Below are positions 4,914 through 10,271 of a DNA stretch of 10,271 nucleotides, piece after piece. The notes under the pieces were generated by a model. The model saw only the letters and a program-made list of their open reading frames with translations, had not been told where the DNA came from and made no database searches. Source of the stretch: an uncultured Collinsella sp. (lineage in GTDB: Bacteria > Actinomycetota > Coriobacteriia > Coriobacteriales > Coriobacteriaceae); the NCBI GenBank assembly GCA_902478875.1, contig CABSMZ010000058.1:1-10271 (forward strand), read 5' to 3'. The translations under genes were made by a program, and so were the position numbers. Position 1 is the stretch's first letter; every line of letters starts with the position of its first letter.

Positions 4914-6671
4914 ATGAACGAGATCAAGTGCCCGCATTGCGGCGAAGTTTTTAAGGTCGATGCGTCCGGCTATGCGGATATCGTCAAGCAAGTGCGCGAT
5001 GCCGAGTTCTCGCGCGACTTGGATGAGCGTGTGAAGGCTGTCCAGCGCGAGGGCGAGCAGGCGCTGGAGCTTGAACGCTCGCGTTCGACGGCCGCCTTGC
5101 AAAAGGCAGAGTCTCAGCGCAACGCTCAGCTTGTCGAGCAGAAGAATGCTGCAGCTCAGCGGCTGGCACAAGAGGTTGCCAAGCGCGATGCCGAGCTTGC
5201 CGAGCTGCGCGCTAAGCTCGAGGGCGCTGCCGCAGAGCGCGAGAGTGCAAGTCAGCGCGCGGCGGTTGAGGCCCGTTCCGATGCCCAAAAGGAGAATGCC
5301 GAGCTTCAGCGCGAGATCGACAATTTACGTGCGCAGTTGGAGCGCAAAGATGATGAAGCCAGGCTTGCCGAGGCGGCGGCACGCAATGCTGCTCAAAACG
5401 ACCTGTCCGCACGCGACGCTCAGATTGCCGAGCTGCAGGCCAGGCTCGCCGCGGCGGACAAAGCCCAGGAGATGGCGCTTGCCGCTGCCGCGGCAGAGTC
5501 GCAGCGTGAGCTCGATGCCGCTCGCAGCGAGGCCGAGCGCGCGCTTACTGACTATCGTGCGAAGGTGCAAGAGAAGTTCTCCGCCGCAAAGGCTCAGTCC
5601 GAGCAAGAGGCCGAGGGCCTGCGTGCCCAGCTGCGCGAGCAGGAACTGATGGCAAAAATGAACCTGTCAGAGGCGGTCGCCGCGGCGGAGCGTGAGCGCG
5701 ATGAGGCACGTGCCAAACTGACGAGCGAGCTGGCAGTGCGCGATTCTCGCGAGGAGCAGGCCAAGGCGGCACACGAGCTCGAGCTTGCGCAGGCCAAGCG
5801 TGCGAGCGATGACCTGATTCGCTACAAGGATGAAGAGATTGAGCGCCTTAAGGACATGAAGGTCCGCCTGTCCACCAAGATGGTGGGCGAGTCGCTCGAG
5901 CAGCACTGCGAGACCGAGTTTAACCGTCTGCGCATGACGGCGTTTCCTAACGCGTACTTCGAGAAGGATAACGATGCGTCCGAGGGTACCAAGGGCGACT
6001 TTATCTTCCGCGAGTGCGACGCGAGCGGCAACGAGGTCATTTCGATTATGTTCGAGATGAAAAACGAGAACGACGAGACTGCGACCAAGCACAAAAACGA
6101 GGACTTCTTTAAGAAGCTCGATCACGATCGTCGCCAGAAAGGCTGTGAGTATGCGGTGCTCTGCACGTTGCTCGAACCCGAGAGCGAGCTTTACAACGCC
6201 GGCATCGTGGACGTGAGCTATCGCTACGAGAAGATGTACGTGATTCGCCCACAGTTCTTTATTCCCATGATCACGCTTCTTCGCAACGCCGCCATGGGTT
6301 CGCTGCGCTATAAGCAGGAACTGGCGGAGTACAAACAGCAGAATATCGACGTCACGAACTTCGAAGCCAAGATGGAAAAGTTCAAGAATGATTTCGGTCG
6401 CAACTACGAGATCGCGAGCCGCAAGTTCCAAACGGCGATCGATGAGATCGACAAGACGATTAGCCATCTGCAGAAAACCAAGGAGGCGTTGCTGTCTTCC
6501 GAGAACAACCTGCGCCTAGCCAACAAGAAGGCCGACGATCTTACCATTCGCAAGCTCACGTGGGGCAACAAGACCATGAAGGCCGCGTTTGACGAGGCAC
6601 GCGGGGCTGCGACAGAGACAAACGATGAGCCAGCCGAGGCGGATTCGTATGAGGTCGAGGATGCCGAGTAA
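4914..6671 (+). CDS. DUF2130 protein: zinc-knuckle-like N-terminus, long coiled coil, PD-(D/E)XK-like C-terminal domain
   Basis: The 585-residue protein begins with NEIKCPHCGEVFKVDASGYA, a single CxxC knuckle and the typical DUF2130 opening. Residues about 25-318 are a long Ala/Glu/Arg/Gln-rich coiled coil. The conserved domain covers about 320-480: GESLE (E326), KGDFIF (D362) and FEMKNE (E381, K383) reproduce the glutamate, aspartate and E-x-K layout of PD-(D/E)XK nucleases. A helical region (480-560) and an acidic tail end the protein. Its cellular role is not established; a coiled-coil nuclease or structural DNA-binding protein is a reasonable inference. The ribosome binding site GAGGAG is 5 bases before the ATG, and a weak -10 (TAGAGT, 4871-4876) lies upstream. 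It stands alone between two terminators and converges on the helicase gene. Confidence 0.88.
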   Translation: MNEIKCPHCGEVFKVDASGYADIVKQVRDAEFSRDLDERVKAVQREGEQALELERSRSTAALQKAESQRNAQLVEQKNAAAQRLAQEVAKRDAELAELRAKLEGAAAERESASQRAAVEARSDAQKENAELQREIDNLRAQLERKDDEARLAEAAARNAAQNDLSARDAQIAELQARLAAADKAQEMALAAAAAESQRELDAARSEAERALTDYRAKVQEKFSAAKAQSEQEAEGLRAQLREQELMAKMNLSEAVAAAERERDEARAKLTSELAVRDSREEQAKAAHELELAQAKRASDDLIRYKDEEIERLKDMKVRLSTKMVGESLEQHCETEFNRLRMTAFPNAYFEKDNDASEGTKGDFIFRECDASGNEVISIMFEMKNENDETATKHKNEDFFKKLDHDRRQKGCEYAVLCTLLEPESELYNAGIVDVSYRYEKMYVIRPQFFIPMITLLRNAAMGSLRYKQELAEYKQQNIDVTNFEAKMEKFKNDFGRNYEIASRKFQTAIDEIDKTISHLQKTKEALLSSENNLRLANKKADDLTIRKLTWGNKTMKAAFDEARGAATETNDEPAEADSYEVEDAE

Positions 6672-6690
6672 GGCATAGCGTATAGTGCAA

Positions 6691-6728
6691 AAGCGGGGCT
6701 GCTGGCGATATTGCCAACGGCCCCGCTT
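6691..6728. terminator. Bidirectional terminator between the DUF2130 and helicase genes
   Basis: AAGCGGGGC and following bases (6691-6706) pair with 6713-6728 over 16 positions with one mismatch and one G-U pair, around a GATATT loop. On the minus strand the stem runs into TTTTGC, a better T-run than on the plus strand (TTCGTTTCG). It ends both convergent transcripts. Confidence 0.82.
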
Positions 6729-6750
6729 CGTTTCGTTCCAGTATGTTCGG

Positions 6751-9432
6751 CTAGTCCTCGAGCAGGTCCTCGATAAATCCGACGCGGTAGTTTTTGAAGA
6801 TGACCTCGCCGCCGTCTTGCGTGGCGTCCAGATCGACATCGCCCATGATGCCAAAGTCGTGGTCGCCATCCTCGTCGGCAAAGATCTGGTGCACGTGCCA
6901 TACGTGCGCGGTCTTCTCGTCGGACTCGTCGATGGAAAACATCGCGGCGCTGCGGGCATCTCCGTCGGTGAGGATTTCCTCGTGTTGCTCATGGTAGGCA
7001 TCGAGTGCCTTTTGCCAGCGGATCTCGCTCATGCCCCAGTCGTCGTCGAGTTCGCCCAGGTCGCGAACGTGCTCGCGGGCGGCAAGGGTCACGCGGCGGA
7101 AGAGCGCGTTGCGCACCAACAGCGTGCAGCCGCGGCGGTCCGCCACGACCTCGTCGATGCCCTGCGGCGGCGCAGCATCGAGGGCTGCCGGGTTGCCGGC
7201 GTTCTCCCACTCGTCCACCAGGCTCGAGTCCACCGAGCGCACCACAAAGCCCAGCCACGAGATAATGTCGCGCAGGCGCTCGTCGCGCTTCTCGATGGGC
7301 ACGGTACGGTCGAGCGAACGGTAGGCCTCTGCCAGGTAGCGCAGTAAAATGCCCTCGGAGCGGGCGATGCCGAGCTTTTGAATGTAGCCCTTAAAATCGC
7401 TCGCGCTTTCCAGCATATCGCGCAGGACGCTCTTGGGAGAGAGCTGATAGTCGTTTGCCCAAGGTACTTCCTGGCAGTACTTGTCAAAAGCGGCGTCGAG
7501 CAAATCCTCGAGCGGCTTTTCGTACGTGACGTCTTGGATGCGTTCCAGACGCTCCTCATACTCGATGCCGTCGGCCTTCATCTCGGCCATAGCACGATCA
7601 CGTGCTGCGCGCTCCTGTGCGCGCAGCACCTGCTTGGGATCCTCGAGCGTAGCCTCGACCATCGAGATCAGATCCATGGTATAGGTCTCGCTCTCGGGAT
7701 CGAGCAGCTCCAATGCGGCAAGCAAGAACGGCGAGAGCGGCTGATCGAGCGCGAAGTCCTCGGGCAGATCGACCGTCAGCGCATAGTCGATGTCTGGTGC
7801 GGCGTCAGTCGGGGCGTCGGGTGCGGGCGGCACCTCGGTACGAACGACGACGCCGGAATCGATGAGCGTGGCGAAGATTTCGTCGGCGCGAACCTCGAGC
7901 TTAGCCTTTTCCTCGGGAGTCTGCAGGCTCGTCTCGATGAGGTCGTGTACGCGGGCTCGGGCATCGCCGCCCTGCTCGACCACGCTAATCACCATGGAGT
8001 GCGTGATGCGCAGGCGCGGCTTGAGCGTTTCGGGCTGCGTCTCGATCAGGCGCTCAAAGGTCTGCTTGTTCCAGGTGACAAAGCCCTCGGGGGCCTTTTT
8101 CTTTTTAATCTTACGGAGCTTCTTGGGGTCGTCGCCCGCCTTGGCCATAAGCTTGGCATTCTCGATCTCGTGCTCGGGTGCCTCGGCAATGACCATACCT
8201 TCGGTATCGAAGCCCGAGCGGCCGGCGCGGCCGGCAATCTGATGAAACTCGCGGGCGCGCAGACGACGCATCTTGTAGCCATCGAACTTGGTGAGCGCGG
8301 TGAGCACCACGGTGTGGATGGGTACGTTGATGCCGACGCCGAGCGTATCGGTACCGCAGATGACGGGCAGCAGACCCTGCTGCGCCAAGCGCTCGACCAG
8401 CAGGCGATAGCGCGGCAACATGCCAGCATGGTGCACGCCGACGCCGCATCCAAGCAGGCGCTTGAGAATCTTACCAAAGGCCGTCGAGAAGCTCGTTCCC
8501 TTTGCCGCTTCCTTGATGGCCTCACGCTGCTCCTTGCTGGCGATGCCAAAATTGGCGAGCGACTGCGCCGTCGCAAGGGCGGCATCCTGGCTAAAGTGCA
8601 CGATATAGAGCGGGGCTTCGCCGCGGCGCATCGCGAGCTCGACGGTGCCCTCGAGCGAGGTCGTCACGTAGTCGTAGCTCAGCGGCACGGGGCGTGGGGC
8701 ATCGACGACTAAGTCACAGGTAGCGCCGGTGTGTTCCTCGAGTGAGGCGGCGATGGCGGTGACATCGCCGAGCGTGGCGCTCATGAGCATAAATTGCGTG
8801 TGGGGTAGGGTGAGCAGCGGCACCTGCCAGGCCCAACCGCGGTCGGGATCGGCAAAGTAGTGGAACTCGTCCATGGCGACGCAGCCAACATCGGCATCTT
8901 CGCCCTCACGCAGTGCGTCGTTGGCAAGGATCTCTGCCGTGCAGCAGATGACGGGCGCCTTGGTGTTGATATGCGTATCGCCGGTAATCATGCCTACGTT
9001 ATCGCGGCCGAGCACCTGCACCAGGTCGAAGAACTTTTCGCTGACCAGGGCCTTGATGGGGGCCGTGTAATAGCAGCGCTTGCCCTGCGCCATGCCCATA
9101 AAGAGCATGCCCAGCGCGACGAGCGATTTACCCGATCCGGTCGGTGTGCCCAAAATGACGTGATCGCCGGCAGCCAGATCCATGAGGGCTTCTTCTTGGT
9201 GATCCCACAGCTCAATGCCGCGGTCGCTCGTCCATTCAAAGAAGCGTTCGAAGGCTTGATCGGGCGTGAGCCACGGTTCGGGCTCGCTGCCGTCATCGGG
9301 CTCCCACCAGGTGGGGGAGAGCGCGCCGAGCGAGCCAAACTCGGCTTCGGTTCCCGTGCCGCCCGAGAATGAGCTGGCGGCCCCGGCGCCGGAGACGGTG
9401 CTGGCGGCGGTATCTGTCGTGGTCTGTGCCAT
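6751..9432 (-). CDS. Ski2-like superfamily 2 DEAD/DEAH-box helicase with DUF3516-type C-terminal region
   Basis: This is an 893-residue ATP-dependent helicase. Motifs in order are the Q-like LWDHQEEAL (75-83), Walker A GTPTGSGKS (95-103), TAPIKALVSEKF (123-134), motif II MDEFHYF (187-193), motif III MSAT (217-220), motif V GTDTLGVGINVP (360-371) and motif VI HQIAGRAGRSGFD (397-409). A lysine-rich stretch (437-446) follows, then a long C-terminal region (about 450-893) of the kind annotated DUF3516 in actinobacterial helicases. Residues 3-30 are a low-complexity Thr/Ala/Ser/Gly tail, probably disordered. The family is related to RNA helicases Ski2/Mtr4 and HelY; an RNA-processing role is inferred. 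I chose ATG 9432 because the longer open frame to 9603 runs through the inverted-repeat element and lacks helicase-like sequence; the ribosome binding site (GAGAGAAAG) is weak. Confidence 0.93.
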   Translation of the reverse strand: MAQTTTDTAASTVSGAGAASSFSGGTGTEAEFGSLGALSPTWWEPDDGSEPEPWLTPDQAFERFFEWTSDRGIELWDHQEEALMDLAAGDHVILGTPTGSGKSLVALGMLFMGMAQGKRCYYTAPIKALVSEKFFDLVQVLGRDNVGMITGDTHINTKAPVICCTAEILANDALREGEDADVGCVAMDEFHYFADPDRGWAWQVPLLTLPHTQFMLMSATLGDVTAIAASLEEHTGATCDLVVDAPRPVPLSYDYVTTSLEGTVELAMRRGEAPLYIVHFSQDAALATAQSLANFGIASKEQREAIKEAAKGTSFSTAFGKILKRLLGCGVGVHHAGMLPRYRLLVERLAQQGLLPVICGTDTLGVGINVPIHTVVLTALTKFDGYKMRRLRAREFHQIAGRAGRSGFDTEGMVIAEAPEHEIENAKLMAKAGDDPKKLRKIKKKKAPEGFVTWNKQTFERLIETQPETLKPRLRITHSMVISVVEQGGDARARVHDLIETSLQTPEEKAKLEVRADEIFATLIDSGVVVRTEVPPAPDAPTDAAPDIDYALTVDLPEDFALDQPLSPFLLAALELLDPESETYTMDLISMVEATLEDPKQVLRAQERAARDRAMAEMKADGIEYEERLERIQDVTYEKPLEDLLDAAFDKYCQEVPWANDYQLSPKSVLRDMLESASDFKGYIQKLGIARSEGILLRYLAEAYRSLDRTVPIEKRDERLRDIISWLGFVVRSVDSSLVDEWENAGNPAALDAAPPQGIDEVVADRRGCTLLVRNALFRRVTLAAREHVRDLGELDDDWGMSEIRWQKALDAYHEQHEEILTDGDARSAAMFSIDESDEKTAHVWHVHQIFADEDGDHDFGIMGDVDLDATQDGGEVIFKNYRVGFIEDLLED

Positions 9433-9465
9433 GTGTTTGCTTTCTCTCGCGATTGTCCGCCAACT

Positions 9466-9471
9466 ATTATG
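9466..9471 (-). promoter_or_regulatory. Possible -10 box of the helicase gene
   Basis: On the minus strand CATAAT (five of six to consensus) lies 33 bases upstream of the ATG at 9432. A CTGGCA hexamer 19 bp further upstream is the only -35-like sequence, so the match is modest. A small hairpin, TGGGC-GTTCT-GCCCA (9518-9532), lies farther upstream. Confidence 0.4.
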
Positions 9472-9553
9472 GCGTAGCGGCGGCGCGGGGTGCCAGCGCG
9501 CGAGAAAATGCAGGAAATGGGCGTTCTGCCCAGCCGTTTGGTGCAGTCGCCAG

Positions 9554-9676
9554 CTAAGTGAGTAGACTTTTTGCGATGTCGCGAGCACATGGCTTTTGCG
9601 CAAGGGCTCTACCTGCGGTTTTAGTTTTCGCTATGCGGGCTGTGCTTGGCTATTGCAAAAAAGTCTACTCACTTAG
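9554..9676. repeat. 123-bp element with about 21-bp terminal inverted repeats (MITE-like)
   Basis: The left end CTAAGTGAGTAGACTTTTT plus GC (9554-9574) and the right end 9655-9676 are inverted copies, differing only in five T versus six A. The 80 bp between them code for nothing I recognise, though AGCACA and TGTGCT could pair near its two ends. TA dinucleotides next to AGTGAGTAGAC on both sides would fit TA target duplications of an IS630/Tc1-like element, but they are part of the palindrome, so this is not proof. The T-runs lie inside the arms, unlike in a terminator. The rest of the 309-bp gap between helicase and trmB (9433-9553, 9677-9741) shows only the weak promoter and a small hairpin. 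Confidence 0.65.
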
Positions 9677-9741
9677 GTTTGAGGGCCGTTCGCTGGCGCC
9701 TATTTGCGCTTGTTTGTCGACGCCGCGACCATCAGAAGCCC

Positions 9742-10222
9742 CTAGGACTCTTGCGGCAGGCGCTTCTTGCCCTTGCGGGCACGGTTTCTGAAGTTCTCGA
9801 CGGCCTCTTCCATGCCGAGAGGCACGTAGGTGAGCTCATCGAGGTTTTCGGGCAGGTAGCAGGCAAGGCTTTGCTCCTGCGCGCGGCCCGCCGCGAGCTG
9901 CTCTTCGATGGGTTCCGCGCCGGGCGTAGCGCAAATGCCATAGACGACGGCACCCATCTCGCGCGTGCGGCATTCATATTCGGTCTCGGGATGCTCGGGA
10001 TGGTCGCGGCGGACGTCGTCACTTACCCAAAGCGTGTCGTAGCCTGCCGCGGCAAACTGTCCCAGGGCGTAATCGCGCAACGGCTTGCTGTCGGTGCGCA
10101 GCGTGACGGTAGCGCCGGCTGAAAAGAGCGGGCGGTAGAGCATCAGATGGTCGACATGGACGAGTCGTTTTTTGGCGTACTTGGCCTTGGGCTGTGGCGT
10201 GGGAAAGTTAATGGTGATGGCA
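9742..10222 (-). CDS. trmB: tRNA (guanine-46-N7)-methyltransferase TrmB, C-terminal part (5' end missing)
   Basis: About 160 codons of genomic sequence remain; the start of the gene and the SAM-binding N-terminal half are replaced by adapter. The visible part contains INFPTPQPKAKYAKKRL (the TrmB motif usually written FPDPWPKKRH), then LYRPLFSAGATVTLRTDSKPL with the conserved TD, and TEYECRTREMGAVVYGI with the conserved substrate-side T-x-Y/E pattern. TrmB transfers a methyl group from SAM to N7 of G46 in the variable loop of tRNAs in the cytoplasm. About 60 residues beyond the usual family end follow (PGAEPIEEQLAAGRAQE to a basic KGKKRLPQES end), apparently a lineage-specific tail. An open frame extends rightward to 10251, but its first ten residues, MGSEMCIRDS, are adapter translation and not protein. 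The family call is firm. Confidence 0.9.
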
Positions 10223-10271
10223 CTGTCTCTTATACACATCTCCGAGCCCACGAGACCGTACTAGATCTCGT
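10223..10271 (-). other. Illumina Nextera i7 adapter residue with Tn5 mosaic end (not genomic)
   Basis: This is the reverse complement of the left end. The Tn5 mosaic end (10223-10241), the primer part CCGAGCCCACGAGAC (10242-10256), the index CGTACTAG (N702, 10257-10264) and the beginning of the P7 oligo (10265-10271) follow each other. The last genomic base is 10222. The same index on both ends shows that one library made both. Confidence 0.98.

Noticed and set aside
4041..5288. 415-residue minus-strand open frame opposite the phosphoesterase and DUF2130 genes
   Set aside because: It spans two well-supported plus-strand genes and a strong terminator; long antisense frames are expected with GC-biased third positions.
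7378..8712. 444-residue plus-strand open frame opposite the helicase
   Set aside because: It mirrors the helicase coding frame codon by codon and has no motif of its own, while the opposite strand holds all helicase motifs.
9433..9603. Extension of the helicase N-terminus to ATG 9603
   Set aside because: The extra 57 residues translate the inverted-repeat element and promoter region; ATG 9432 gives a family-like start.
1..10271. CRISPR array, rRNA, tRNA or prophage genes
   Set aside because: No spaced direct repeats, no cloverleaf-like or rRNA sequence, and no phage structural or integrase gene was seen.

Overview
The window looks like one assembled contig from an anaerobic, moderately GC-rich actinobacterium of the Coriobacteriia, most likely Collinsella or a close relative. 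This rests on GC-biased codon use, a reverse-type rubrerythrin (an anaerobe's peroxide defence), an actinobacterial Ski2-like helicase with a DUF3516-type C-terminus, and a Coriobacteriia-like TrmB. The genus is inferred from protein character, not from a search. Both ends (1-46 and 10223-10271) are not genomic: they are the Illumina Nextera i7 adapter with its index and the Tn5 mosaic end, in opposite orientations. They cut off the genes at each edge.

Layout. On the minus strand at 47-348 lies the first 100 codons of a rubredoxin-ferritin rubrerythrin. Its divergent promoter region (349-604) carries a strong 5' UTR hairpin and two Rex-like palindromes. Rightward from there runs a two-gene operon, an iron-dependent alcohol dehydrogenase (605-1825) and a class-3-like aldehyde dehydrogenase (1834-3213), closed by a terminator. 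The region 3261-3638 is mostly noncoding but holds a 27-residue membrane peptide (3319-3402) that resembles the small holin-like toxin peptides, with its ribosome binding site buried in a hairpin. Next come a HIRAN-domain protein (3639-3965), a 59-residue charge-segregated small protein (3984-4163) and a calcineurin-like phosphoesterase (4230-4775), followed by a palindromic repeat and a textbook terminator. A DUF2130 coiled-coil protein with a PD-(D/E)XK-like core (4914-6671) converges on a long Ski2-like helicase on the minus strand (6751-9432), with a bidirectional terminator between them. The helicase's upstream region (9433-9741) contains a 123-bp element with about 21-bp inverted ends. 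The window ends with the C-terminal part of trmB on the minus strand (9742-10222).

How the genes work together. The alcohol and aldehyde dehydrogenases form a plausible NAD(H)-linked pathway between an alcohol, its aldehyde and a carboxylate, and the Rex-like sites suggest control by the NADH/NAD+ ratio. The divergent rubrerythrin is also an NADH-consuming enzyme family. The HIRAN, small protein and phosphoesterase genes may be co-transcribed and could act on nucleic acids, but this is inference. The most interesting candidate for something undescribed is the small hydrophobic peptide locus at 3293-3485, with ribosome-binding-site sequestration and a 9-bp long-range complementarity, which has the architecture of a type I toxin mRNA.
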